From positions 1 to 22,053 of the forward strand of contig CAURVQ010000025.1 of the NCBI GenBank assembly GCA_963528625.1: 22,053 bases of DNA. The letters are read 5' to 3'. Both the position numbers and the translations under genes were made by a program. Shown here in pieces: positions 8,532 to 16,207 of the stretch (positions within the stretch are counted from its first letter, which is position 1; each line of letters opens with the position of its first letter). Source of the stretch: CALHVR01 sp963528625 (GTDB lineage: Bacteria; Fusobacteriota; Fusobacteriia; Fusobacteriales; Leptotrichiaceae). The notes under the pieces were generated by a model that had not been told where the DNA came from, searched no databases, and saw nothing but the letters and a program-made list of their open reading frames with translations.

Positions 8532-9315
8532 ATTAGAAAATATATGTTTTTCATATGACAATAAAAATACTGTTTTACATGATATTTCGCTTGAAATTCC
8601 TAAAGGAAAAAGAATTGTATTTTTAGGAGAAAATGGTTCAGGAAAATCAACGCTTTTTTTAATAATGAATGGAGTTATGAAGGCAAATAAAGGAAATATT
8701 TATCTTGATGGTGAAAAAATAAGTTATAATGAAAAAAGTTTAAATAAATTGAGAGAGAAAGTTGGAATTATATTTCAAGATCCAGATACTCAAATTTTTG
8801 CACCGACAGTGTTTCAAGAAGTTGCGTATGGATTGGAAAACTTAGGTTATAGTAGAGAAATTGTAGAAGAGAAAGTAAATGAAACTTTAAAAAGTTTAGA
8901 ATTAGAACATTTGAGCGATAGACCGTGTCATCATTTAAGTTATGGACAGAAAAAAAGAGTTAGTATAGCTGGAATTGTGACTATGGAACCAGATATTTTG
9001 ATTTTAGATGAACCTACAGTTTGGTTAGATATAAAAAATGTAAAAAAAGTAAAAAAAATATTAGAAAGTTTATATCAAAAAGGAAAAACAACTATAATTT
9101 CAACACATGAAATTGAATTTGCGTATGAAATGGGAGATTATATTTATATTTTAGATAAAGGGAAAATAGTAAAACAAGGAACAAAGGATGAAATTTTTGA
9201 TGATTATAAATTTTTAAAAAATATAAATTTAGATATTCCATTAAAATATAAATTTGAAAAATTTTTGAAAGAAAAAAATATAGATATTGAAGAGTTTTAT
9301 AATTATATAAAATAA
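8524..9315 (+). CDS. cbiO: Cobalt ECF transporter ATP-binding protein CbiO
   Basis: This is the ATPase that powers cobalt import. The ABC motifs are in order: Walker A GENGSGKST (35-43), Q-loop IFQDPDTQIF (83-92), signature LSYGQKKR (138-145), Walker B DILILDE (157-163) and the switch histidine in STHE (193-196). The D-loop region reads LDEPTVWLD, where family members normally have small residues (AG or SG) in place of Val-Trp, a mild oddity. A C-terminal extension (about 222-263) with no obvious motif follows. It closes the operon, overlapping cbiQ by 8 nt and followed within about 10 nt by a terminator. Confidence 0.95.
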   Translation: MLKLENICFSYDNKNTVLHDISLEIPKGKRIVFLGENGSGKSTLFLIMNGVMKANKGNIYLDGEKISYNEKSLNKLREKVGIIFQDPDTQIFAPTVFQEVAYGLENLGYSREIVEEKVNETLKSLELEHLSDRPCHHLSYGQKKRVSIAGIVTMEPDILILDEPTVWLDIKNVKKVKKILESLYQKGKTTIISTHEIEFAYEMGDYIYILDKGKIVKQGTKDEIFDDYKFLKNINLDIPLKYKFEKFLKEKNIDIEEFYNYIK

Positions 9316-9320
9316 AAAAT

Positions 9321-9358
9321 AAAAGCACTAAAAATGTTAGAATTAGTGCTTTTTTAAT
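9321..9358 (+). terminator. Rho-independent terminator after cbiO
   Basis: A perfect 10-bp stem AAAAGCACTA (9321-9330) / TAGTGCTTTT (9344-9353) has a 13-nt loop, and a U-run continues past the stem. It ends the cbiMNQO transcript, so the cobalamin operon downstream depends on its own promoter. Confidence 0.85.
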
Positions 9359-9486
9359 TTTAAATAAAATAAAAATTATTCAAGAATTTGATTAGTATTG
9401 AAAAATATACAGTATTTGTATACAATTTTAGATTTATTTAATTAATGGAACTATTACAAATTAGTGATAAATATAGATAAAAAGTA

Positions 9487-9514
9487 TTGACAAAAAGATT
9501 AATAAGGGTATAAT
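9487..9514 (+). promoter_or_regulatory. Sigma70-type promoter of the cobalamin operon
   Basis: A consensus -35 TTGACA (9487-9492) and a consensus -10 TATAAT (9509-9514) are spaced by 16 bp. The start would fall near 9521, giving a leader of about 225 nt before cbiA. The design is nearly the same as the cbiM promoter. It lies in the 432-bp gene-free stretch 9316-9747, which otherwise holds the cbiO terminator, a small inverted repeat (TATACA 9406-9411 / TGTATA 9417-9422) that could be an operator, and the leader. Confidence 0.8.
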
Positions 9515-9520
9515 ATATTC

Positions 9521-9747
9521 ATAATAGGTGTTTATACAAATTTGAAAAAAATAAGTAAAATAACCAAAAATATCCCATTAATTTAAAATAAAAAAGTAAA
9601 AATAAAAATTAATGAATTAACCTATTATTAGAATTAAACTAAATTTTTGGGAAGAATTGATTGTATTATAAAAATTAACATTATTTTATAAATGATTGGT
9701 TTTGAGGCTATTTTTTTATTATTAAAATTATAGACAGGATGGTTTGA
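9521..9747 (+). promoter_or_regulatory. Untranslated leader of the cobalamin operon, possibly structured
   Basis: No open reading frame worth noting is seen. The RNA can form a 9-bp stem ATAATAGGT (9521-9529) / ACCTATTAT (9620-9628) starting at the predicted 5' end. Inside it is a second 9-bp stem CATTAATTT (9576-9584) / AAATTAATG (9606-9614). CCAAAAAT (9564-9571) can also pair with ATTTTTGG (9643-9650), which would make a pseudoknot or an alternative fold. No cobalamin-riboswitch B12 box or core is present. Pairings of this size arise easily by chance in such AT-rich sequence, so a regulatory role is only a suggestion. The cbiA ribosome binding site is the AGGATGG at 9736-9742. Confidence 0.35.
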
Positions 9748-11103
9748 ATGAAAAAAATACTTATAACGGGAACGAATAGTGGAAGTGGGAAAACAACAGT
9801 ATCTAGCATTTTAATGGCCTCGCTTGACAAGGTCGCTCCATTTAAAGTGGGACCAGATTATATTGATCCGAGTTATCATGAACTTTTTACAGGAAATAAG
9901 TCGTACAATTTAGATGCATTTATGTTTGATGAAAAAATATTAAAACTTCTTTTCAATAAAAATTCACAAGGGAAAGAAATTTCAATAGTAGAAGGTGTAA
10001 TGGGACTTTATGATGGCTTGGGACATGAAAAAGACAATTTTAGTACAGCACACTTATCAAGAATTTTGGATTTGCCTATAATTTTAGTTGTTAATGCGAA
10101 AGGCATTTCAACAAGTATTGCAGCAGAAGTTTTAGGATTTAAAGAATTTGATAAAAATGTAAATATAAAAGGTGTTATTTTGAATAATGTTTCATCACAA
10201 AAATTATATTTGACATTAAAAGATGCGATTGAGAGATTTACTGGAATTGAGTGTGTGGGTTATATTCCTAAAAATGAAAAATTAACAGTAGAAAGCCGAC
10301 ATCTTGGATTAAAGCAAGCATTTGAATTGAATGCAACTCAAGAATTGGAAGAAAAAAGAGAATTGTTTAGAAAAATAGGGCAAGAATGTCTTGATTTGGA
10401 AAGAATAAAAGAGATTGCTAGTGAATTTGAGCCGGTATTTTCAATGGATGATATAGAAAACATTAAAGCATTGAAAAATAAATATAAAGGGAAAAAAATA
10501 GCAGTTGCTAAAGATGGAGCATTTTCATTTTATTATCATTCAAATTTTGACTTGTTTAAATATTCAGGACTTGAAATAGTAGAATTTAGTCCAGTGAACG
10601 ATGAAAAAGTGCCAGATGGTGTTGATATAATCTACTTAGGTGGAGGATACCCTGAATTATATATTAAACAGTTATCGCAAAACAAATCTATGATTGAAAG
10701 TATAAAAAAAGCGTTTGAAAACAATGTAAAAATATACGCTGAATGTGGAGGATTTATATATTTAACAAAAGGAATAACAGATTTAGATGGGACAAAATCA
10801 AATTATGTTGGACTTTTTGATATAGAAATTGGAATGCGAAATAAATTGAATATAGGAAGATTTGGCTATATAAACATTGAAATGGATAAAGGGAATGGGG
10901 AAAAAATATTAACTAAAGGGCATGAATTTCATTATTCGGAAATAAAAGAAAATAATGGAGAAAAAGCCGTTTATGAAATAAGTAAAATTGATGGTCGTAA
11001 GTGGGAATGCGGTTATAAGAAAAAAAGTGCATTAGCAGGTTACCCACACATAAATTTCTTTAGTAATGTAGAGTTATTTGAATATATTGTAGAAAAATTA
11101 TAA
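9748..11103 (+). CDS. cbiA: Cobyrinate a,c-diamide synthase CbiA
   Basis: CbiA amidates the a and c side chains of (cobalt) cobyrinate using glutamine and ATP in the cytoplasm. The N-terminal synthetase domain opens with the P-loop GTNSGSGKTT (8-17) and carries the family stretch KVGPDYIDPSYH (33-44) and VEGVMGLYDG (81-90). The C-terminal class I glutamine amidotransferase domain has the glycine-rich YLGGGYPELY (296-305), the nucleophile Cys333 in AECGG and the catalytic His434 in AGYPHIN. Length (451 aa) is normal. Being first in the cobalamin operon, it directly follows the leader. It is distinguished from hydrogenobyrinate synthase CobB by the surrounding anaerobic-pathway genes. Confidence 0.95.
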   Translation: MKKILITGTNSGSGKTTVSSILMASLDKVAPFKVGPDYIDPSYHELFTGNKSYNLDAFMFDEKILKLLFNKNSQGKEISIVEGVMGLYDGLGHEKDNFSTAHLSRILDLPIILVVNAKGISTSIAAEVLGFKEFDKNVNIKGVILNNVSSQKLYLTLKDAIERFTGIECVGYIPKNEKLTVESRHLGLKQAFELNATQELEEKRELFRKIGQECLDLERIKEIASEFEPVFSMDDIENIKALKNKYKGKKIAVAKDGAFSFYYHSNFDLFKYSGLEIVEFSPVNDEKVPDGVDIIYLGGGYPELYIKQLSQNKSMIESIKKAFENNVKIYAECGGFIYLTKGITDLDGTKSNYVGLFDIEIGMRNKLNIGRFGYINIEMDKGNGEKILTKGHEFHYSEIKENNGEKAVYEISKIDGRKWECGYKKKSALAGYPHINFFSNVELFEYIVEKL

Positions 11104-11131
11104 AAAAAATAAAATAAAAATAGGAGGAAAT

Positions 11132-11779
11132 ATGAGTTACATTAAAGACCCAAAATCGATAGAAGTGAGAAGTTATGAAATGATTACAGAAGGATTAGAA
11201 GGAAGAGAAGCTAGATTTTCAGAAGAGGAACAATGGATAGTAAAAAGATTAATCCACACTACTGGAGATTTTGATTATGTAAATATTACAGAATTTGGAA
11301 ATAATCCAATAGAGGCAGCTAGAGAAGCATTATTAGAAGGAAATTGTAAAATTTATTGCGATACAAATATGATTGTAAATGGATTAAATAAAAGAGGATT
11401 ACAAAAATTTGGAGCAGAAGCATATTGTTTAGTAGCTGATCCAGATGTAGCGAAAGAAGCTCAAGAAAGAGGAATTACAAGATCTATGGTTGGACTTGAA
11501 AGAGCTTTAAAAGATCCTCAAACAAAAATATTTATAATTGGGAATGCTCCAACAGCATTATTCACATTATTAGAAAAAATGGAAGAAAACAAACCTAAAT
11601 TAATAATTGGAGTGCCAGTTGGATTTGTTGGATGTCCAGAATCAAAAGCAGAATTATCAAAATACGATGTTCCGTTTATAAGAACGAATGGAACAAAAGG
11701 TGGAAGTACAGTTGGTGTAGGTGTAATGCACGGAATTTTATATCAAATGTATGAAAGACACGAATATTTTAATAATTAA
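11132..11779 (+). CDS. cbiC: Cobalt-precorrin-8 methylmutase CbiC
   Basis: CbiC moves the C11 methyl group to C12, turning cobalt-precorrin-8 into cobyrinate, the last ring-modifying step before CbiA. The 215-residue protein has the family N-terminus (YIKDPKSIEVRSYEMI, residues 3-18) and the catalytic histidine His42 in RLIHTTGDFD. The later KGGSTVGVGVMHGILY stretch (about 189-204) forms part of the substrate pocket in the family. An AGGAGG ribosome binding site precedes the ATG, 28 nt after cbiA. It is complete and ordinary. Confidence 0.95.
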   Translation: MSYIKDPKSIEVRSYEMITEGLEGREARFSEEEQWIVKRLIHTTGDFDYVNITEFGNNPIEAAREALLEGNCKIYCDTNMIVNGLNKRGLQKFGAEAYCLVADPDVAKEAQERGITRSMVGLERALKDPQTKIFIIGNAPTALFTLLEKMEENKPKLIIGVPVGFVGCPESKAELSKYDVPFIRTNGTKGGSTVGVGVMHGILYQMYERHEYFNN

Positions 11780-11831
11780 TATAAATGAAAAAAACACAGA
11801 ATGATAAAAATAAAATTAAATAGGAAACAAA

Positions 11832-12956
11832 ATGGATATAAAAAATGATTATGTGTATTATAATGGGAAAAAGCTAAGATATGGATATACGACGGGAAGT
11901 TCGGCAACAGCAGCAACTAAAGTGGCACTTAGTGTACTTTTAGGTATTGAAGATGAAACACTAAGTGATATAGATTTGACAGTGCCTGCCGGACAAACAA
12001 TTAAAATACATGTAGAAAAAATAGAAAAAAAAGACGATGGAAGTGTAATGGCAGTCGTTTTAAAAGATGGTGGAGATGATCCAGATGTGACTCATGGACT
12101 TGAAATTGTATCCACAGTAAAATTTAGAGAAGATAGCGAAATAAATGTATTTGGTGGAAAAGGAGTTGGAAAAGTTACAAAAATTGGATTGCCAGTAGAA
12201 ATAGGGAAATCTGCTATAAATCCAACTCCAATGAGTATGATAAAGGGTGTTATTGATGAATTGTTACCTAAAGGGAAAGGTATTGATGTTGAGATAAGTG
12301 TCCCTCGAGGAGAAGAGGTTGCTAGAAAAACATTAAATTCTAAACTAGGAATTATTGGTGGAATTTCAATTTTAGGGACTATGGGAATTGTAAGACCTAT
12401 GTCGGAAGAATCGTGGAAAAGTTCGCTTGCGATAGAATTAAAACAAGCGTTAGTGCAGTTTGGAGAAAATGAAGCATTATTTTTATTTGGAAATCGTGGT
12501 AAATCATATTTGGAGGAAAACTTCCCAAATAGAGCAGAGCAAGGTGTCGTAATTAGTAACTTTGTTGGTTATATGTTTGATAGAGCGTGTGAGTATAATG
12601 TGAAAAAAGTTTATTTTATAGGTGAAATAGGTAAATTTGTAAAAGTAGCAGGAGGGATTTTTCATACTCATAGTAGAGTGTCTGACGCTAAAATGGAAAT
12701 ATTTGCAGCAAATGCTCTTTTAGTAAATGAAAAAATAGAAAATGTGTATAAAATTTTGGGTTCAAACACGACAGAGGAAGCGACAGGTTATGTTACGCAG
12801 AAAGAAGTTTATACTTTATTATCAGAAAAAGCAAAACAAAAATGTCAAGAATATTGTAGAAGAAATGGTCGAGAAGATTTAGAGGTGGAATGTTTAATAA
12901 TTTCAGCTGAAAGAAAAATTTTAGGTCATAGTAAACATTTTTTTGATGAATTTTAA
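11832..12956 (+). CDS. cbiD: Cobalt-precorrin-5B (C1)-methyltransferase CbiD
   Basis: CbiD methylates C1 of the corrin ring after CbiG has opened the delta-lactone and released the two-carbon fragment. It is specific to the anaerobic pathway. The 374-residue protein carries the diagnostic LRYGYTTGSSATAATK (15-30) and later DDPDVTHG, NPTPMSMI and FIGEIGKFVKVAGG stretches. It is unrelated to the tetrapyrrole-methylase fold of the other Cbi methyltransferases here. An AGGAAA ribosome binding site lies about 8 nt before the ATG. The C-terminal part is somewhat long and lysine-rich but in register with the family. No damage is seen. Confidence 0.95.
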   Translation: MDIKNDYVYYNGKKLRYGYTTGSSATAATKVALSVLLGIEDETLSDIDLTVPAGQTIKIHVEKIEKKDDGSVMAVVLKDGGDDPDVTHGLEIVSTVKFREDSEINVFGGKGVGKVTKIGLPVEIGKSAINPTPMSMIKGVIDELLPKGKGIDVEISVPRGEEVARKTLNSKLGIIGGISILGTMGIVRPMSEESWKSSLAIELKQALVQFGENEALFLFGNRGKSYLEENFPNRAEQGVVISNFVGYMFDRACEYNVKKVYFIGEIGKFVKVAGGIFHTHSRVSDAKMEIFAANALLVNEKIENVYKILGSNTTEEATGYVTQKEVYTLLSEKAKQKCQEYCRRNGREDLEVECLIISAERKILGHSKHFFDEF

Positions 12957-12974
12957 AAAGAAAAAGAGTGGAAT

Positions 12975-13613
12975 ATGGAAAAAATAAAAATTTTAGGATT
13001 AGGACCGGGGAATTTAGATTATACATTACCAATCGCTATAAAAAAAATAGTGGAAAGTGATGTAATTATTGGTGGAAAAAGGCACATAGAAAGTTTAGGT
13101 AAATATGCTGAAAACAAGGAATATTGCTATATAACGGGAGATTTACAAAAGGTATTAGATTTTATAAATGAAAATAGACATAAAAAAATGGCATTAATTT
13201 TATCGGGAGATACTGGTTTTTATAGTATGCTAACATTTATGCGAAAACATTTTAAAGCTGAAGAACTTGAAGTTGTACCGGGAATATCTAGTATACAATA
13301 TATGTTTGCCAGAATTTCAGATTATTGGTATGATGCAAAAGTTTCAAGTCTTCACGGCAAACAATTTGATTTTGTGAGTAGTCTAAAAAAATATGGGAAA
13401 ATGGGACTTCTTACAGATTTTAAAGAGAATACACCACAAAATATTGCAAAAACTTTAGTTGAAAATGAGTTGGGTGAAACGATTATTTATGTTGGTGAAA
13501 ACTTATCTTATGAAAATGAGAAAATTTCTAAATATAAAGCAAGTGAACTTATGAATATTGAAGAAAAATTTGGAATGAATGTTGTAGTATTAAAATTGAA
13601 TGGTGAGGAATAA
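12975..13613 (+). CDS. cbiE: Cobalt-precorrin-7 (C5)-methyltransferase CbiE
   Basis: CbiE methylates C5 of the corrin ring using S-adenosylmethionine. It has the tetrapyrrole-methylase fold: the glycine-rich entry GLGPGNLDYT (8-17), the SGDTGFYS motif (77-84) and the VVPGISSIQY stretch (100-109). At 212 residues it is the stand-alone form; many bacteria fuse it to CbiT (as CobL) or keep the two genes side by side. Here a rhodanese-like gene separates them. A GAGTGGA ribosome binding site precedes the ATG, 18 nt after cbiD. Other methylases of this fold look similar, but short length and order in the operon make CbiE the best call. Confidence 0.92.
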   Translation: MEKIKILGLGPGNLDYTLPIAIKKIVESDVIIGGKRHIESLGKYAENKEYCYITGDLQKVLDFINENRHKKMALILSGDTGFYSMLTFMRKHFKAEELEVVPGISSIQYMFARISDYWYDAKVSSLHGKQFDFVSSLKKYGKMGLLTDFKENTPQNIAKTLVENELGETIIYVGENLSYENEKISKYKASELMNIEEKFGMNVVVLKLNGEE

Positions 13614-13625
13614 GAGGAGATAAAA

Positions 13626-14063
13626 TTGAAAAATAGAAAAATTATAACAGTTTTTATTTCGATAATAATGTTGACGGTTATTGGATATTCATTAACAGAC
13701 AGAGAAGCCAAAAAAATAGAGACAACTGTTGTTTATGCAAAAGGACAATATGTGAAAATAACATCAGATCAAGCAGTTGAAATGATGAAAAAAGAGAAAA
13801 ATTATGTAATAGTTGATGTTAGAACGCCTGAAGAATATAAAGAAGGACATATTCCAAATGCTATAAATATACCACTTGATACAATAGATAATTATAATAG
13901 TCAAAATGTAGAAAATTTAAAAGATAAAAATCAATTAATAATGGTGTATTGTAGAAGTGGAAGAAGAAGTGCAGAAGCAGCAAAAAAATTATTAGCAAAA
14001 GGGTACATGAATGTAATTGATTTCGGTGGAATTAATGACTGGAAAGGTGAAATAGTTAAATAA
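13626..14063 (+). CDS. Exported or membrane-anchored rhodanese-like protein
   Basis: A 145-residue protein with an N-terminal hydrophobic segment (about 6-22) that looks like a signal anchor or signal peptide, followed by a single rhodanese domain (about 43-145). Conserved parts are VDVRTPEEYKEGHIPNAINI (63-82) and the active loop YCRSGRRS with Cys109, so persulfide chemistry is possible. The final DFGGINDW is typical of small rhodaneses. The start is a TTG at 13626, supported by the AGAGGAGA Shine-Dalgarno at 13613-13620, 5 nt upstream; no ATG fits as well. It sits between cbiE and cbiT, tightly spaced on both sides, so it is co-transcribed with cobalamin genes. Its role there is unknown; sulfur transfer or redox handling outside the membrane is one guess. 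Confidence 0.88.
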   Translation: MKNRKIITVFISIIMLTVIGYSLTDREAKKIETTVVYAKGQYVKITSDQAVEMMKKEKNYVIVDVRTPEEYKEGHIPNAINIPLDTIDNYNSQNVENLKDKNQLIMVYCRSGRRSAEAAKKLLAKGYMNVIDFGGINDWKGEIVK

Positions 14064-14083
14064 AAAAGAAAAGAGGAAATAAA

Positions 14084-14653
14084 ATGTATCATGTTAAAGA
14101 TGAGGAATTTATTAGAGCTAAAGTTCCTATGACAAAAGAGGAAGTTAGAGCGATAAGTATAGCTAAAATGGAAATGAAAGATACTGATATTTGTATTGAT
14201 ATTGGTGGTGGAACAGGTTCTGTAAGTATTGAGATGGCTAGATTTGCTAATAAAGGTCATGTTTATACAATAGAGCATAATGCAGATGCAGTAGATTTGA
14301 TTAGACAAAATATGGAAAAATTTAAAATAGAAAATATGACATTAATATCGGGAGAAGCTCCACAAGATTTACCACAAGGAGTGACATTTGATAAAGTGTT
14401 TATTGGTGGATCTGGTGGAAATTTAAAGGGAATAATACAGTATTCTTATGATAATTTAAAAGAAGGTGGAATTATTGCTTTAAACTTTATAGTATTAGAA
14501 AATACATTTGATGCGTTGAATGGACTTAAAGAAACAGGATTTAAAGATGTTGACATTTCACAAGTTATTGTTGCAAAAAATAGAAGGGTTAGAGATTTTA
14601 ATATGATGATGGCAGAAAATCCAATTTATGTTATAAGTGCAAGAAAGGGATAA
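14084..14653 (+). CDS. cbiT: Cobalt-precorrin-6B (C15)-methyltransferase, decarboxylating, CbiT
   Basis: CbiT methylates C15 and removes the C12 acetate carboxyl group. It has the Rossmann-type SAM methyltransferase fold rather than the tetrapyrrole-methylase fold: motif I is IDIGGGTGSVSIEMA (38-52), and acidic motif II follows at TIEHN. The N-terminal KVPMTKEEVRAISIAKM stretch (13-29) is typical of CbiT. Length (189 aa) is normal. An AGAGGA ribosome binding site precedes the ATG, 20 nt after the rhodanese gene, and the next gene starts 1 nt beyond its stop. Confidence 0.94.
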   Translation: MYHVKDEEFIRAKVPMTKEEVRAISIAKMEMKDTDICIDIGGGTGSVSIEMARFANKGHVYTIEHNADAVDLIRQNMEKFKIENMTLISGEAPQDLPQGVTFDKVFIGGSGGNLKGIIQYSYDNLKEGGIIALNFIVLENTFDALNGLKETGFKDVDISQVIVAKNRRVRDFNMMMAENPIYVISARKG

Positions 14654-14654
14654 A

Positions 14655-15377
14655 ATGAAAAAAGGTAAATTTTATGGGATCGGAGTAGGAGTAGGAGATC
14701 CGGAGAATATAACTATTAAAGCAACAAAAAAATTACACGAAGTAGATGTACTAATTTTACCGGAAGCAAAAAGTGGAGAAGGAAGTACAGCTTTTAATAT
14801 TGTTAAAGAATATGTAAAAGAGAATATCGAACAAATATTTCTTGAATTTCCAATGGTGAGAGATGTAGAAGCGAGAAAACAATTTAGAAAAAATAATGCA
14901 GAAATTATAAAAGCAGAATTAGAAAAAGGAAAAAATGTAGCATTTTTAACTATTGGAGATCCGATGACATATAGTACTTATACTTATGTTTTGGAACATA
15001 TGGAAGACGATATTGAGGTTGAAACAATCGCAGGCATTACATCATATCAAAGTATCGCTGCAAGATTAAATGTTCCACTTATGATAGGCGATGAAGATTT
15101 GAAAATAATATCTTTAAATAAAAATACTGATATAAAAAAAGAAATTGAAAATAATAATAATGTAGTTTTTATGAAAATAAGCAGAAATCTTGAAAAATTG
15201 AAAGAAGTTTTAACAGAAACAGGTAATATTAATAATGTTTTAATTGTTTCTGATTGTGGAAAAGAATCAGAAGTAATTTATGTAGGACTTGAAAATGTAG
15301 AAGAAGTACCTTATTTTTCAACAATGATTTTGAAAAAAAATGGAATTGAAAATTGGAAGAGATTTATAAAAAAGTAA
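14655..15377 (+). CDS. cbiL: Cobalt-precorrin-2 C20-methyltransferase CbiL
   Basis: CbiL methylates C20 of cobalt-precorrin-2, the first methylation of the cobalt-early branch. The tetrapyrrole-methylase signatures are GIGVGVGDPENITIKA (8-23), TIGDPMTYST (99-108) and ETIAGITSYQ. The acidic, proline-containing LPEAKSGEGSTAF (35-47) is usual for this enzyme. I place the start at the ATG at 14655, with the AAAGGGA Shine-Dalgarno at 14644-14650 lying in the end of cbiT. An in-frame GTG at 14637 would add six residues but would put that site inside the coding region. The protein is 240 residues, complete and ordinary. Confidence 0.93.
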   Translation: MKKGKFYGIGVGVGDPENITIKATKKLHEVDVLILPEAKSGEGSTAFNIVKEYVKENIEQIFLEFPMVRDVEARKQFRKNNAEIIKAELEKGKNVAFLTIGDPMTYSTYTYVLEHMEDDIEVETIAGITSYQSIAARLNVPLMIGDEDLKIISLNKNTDIKKEIENNNNVVFMKISRNLEKLKEVLTETGNINNVLIVSDCGKESEVIYVGLENVEEVPYFSTMILKKNGIENWKRFIKK

Positions 15378-15436
15378 ATTGAGAATAATTAAATTTATTT
15401 TTAAATTAGTTAAAAAGTTAATGAGAAAGGGTAAAA

Positions 15437-16195
15437 ATGGAAAAAGTATATTTTATAGGAGCTGGGCCTGGGGATCCGGAATTAATTACAATAAAAGGTC
15501 AAAGAATCGTGAAAGAGGCAGATGTAATAATTTATGCTGGATCGTTAGTTCCGAGAGAAGTAATAGAATGTCATAAAGAAGGTGCAGAAGTGTATAATTC
15601 AGCTTCAATGTCATTAGATGAAGTTATAGAAGTTACAGTTGCAGCCATAAAAGCTGGGAAAAAAGTAGCGAGAGTTCATACAGGAGATCCTGCAATTTAT
15701 GGAGCACATAGAGAGCAAATGGACTTGTTGGATGAACATGGAATTGAATATGAGGTAATTCCCGGAGTAAGTTCATTCTTGGCATCGGCTGCAGCATTAA
15801 AAAAAGAGTTTACTTTACCAAATGTATCTCAAACAGTTATTTGCACGAGAATAGAAGGTAGAACGCCAGTTCCAGAAAAAGAAAGTTTGGAAAGTTTAGC
15901 AAGTCATAAAGCTTCAATGGCGATATTTTTATCAGTTCATATGATAGACAAAGTTGTAAAAACACTTGCGACTTCTTATCCAATGACAACTCCGGTTGCA
16001 GTAGTACAAAGAGCGACTTGGGAAGATCAAAAAATAGTACTTGGAACGCTTGAAACTATTGAACAAAAAGTAAAAGAAGCTGGAATAAATAAAACTGCTC
16101 AAATATTAGTTGGTGATTTTTTAGGAAATGATTATGAAAAATCAAAATTATATGACAAACATTTTACGCATGAGTATAGAAAAGGTGTGGAATAA
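15437..16195 (+). CDS. cbiF: Cobalt-precorrin-4 (C11)-methyltransferase CbiF
   Basis: CbiF methylates C11 of cobalt-precorrin-4. It shows GAGPGDPELITIKG (8-21), YAGSLVPREV (33-42), HTGDPAIYGA (81-90) and VIPGVSSFLASAAAL, all diagnostic for the CobM/CbiF group of tetrapyrrole methylases. Length is 252 residues. It begins after a 59-nt AT-rich spacer following cbiL, with a GAGAAAGG ribosome binding site. Immediately after its stop comes an accessory insert of 595 bp (repeat, rhuM remnant, repeat) that separates it from cbiG, although these two genes are usually adjacent in anaerobic cobalamin operons. The coding sequence itself is intact. Confidence 0.95.
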   Translation: MEKVYFIGAGPGDPELITIKGQRIVKEADVIIYAGSLVPREVIECHKEGAEVYNSASMSLDEVIEVTVAAIKAGKKVARVHTGDPAIYGAHREQMDLLDEHGIEYEVIPGVSSFLASAAALKKEFTLPNVSQTVICTRIEGRTPVPEKESLESLASHKASMAIFLSVHMIDKVVKTLATSYPMTTPVAVVQRATWEDQKIVLGTLETIEQKVKEAGINKTAQILVGDFLGNDYEKSKLYDKHFTHEYRKGVE

Positions 16196-16207
16196 ACGAT
16201 TATAATC

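Noticed and set aside
9521..9747. Cobalamin riboswitch in the cbiA leader
   Set aside because: The position and the AGGTG...ACCT closing helix are suggestive, but no B12 box (GCCACTG-like) and no conserved core are present; the leader has very few G or C bases.
13931..14308. Minus-strand open frame of 125 codons across the rhodanese gene and cbiT
   Set aside because: It is antisense to two well-supported genes, is rich in Ser/Phe/Ile as expected from reverse reading of AT-rich genes, and has no family resemblance. Other antisense frames in the window were rejected on the same grounds.
14637..14654. GTG at 14637 as the cbiL start
   Set aside because: It would place the Shine-Dalgarno AAAGGGA inside the coding region; the ATG at 14655 has proper spacing and gives the family-typical N-terminus.
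15379..15576. Plus-strand 65-codon frame upstream of and overlapping cbiF
   Set aside because: It reads out of frame through the start of cbiF, lacks a convincing ribosome binding site and has no recognisable content.
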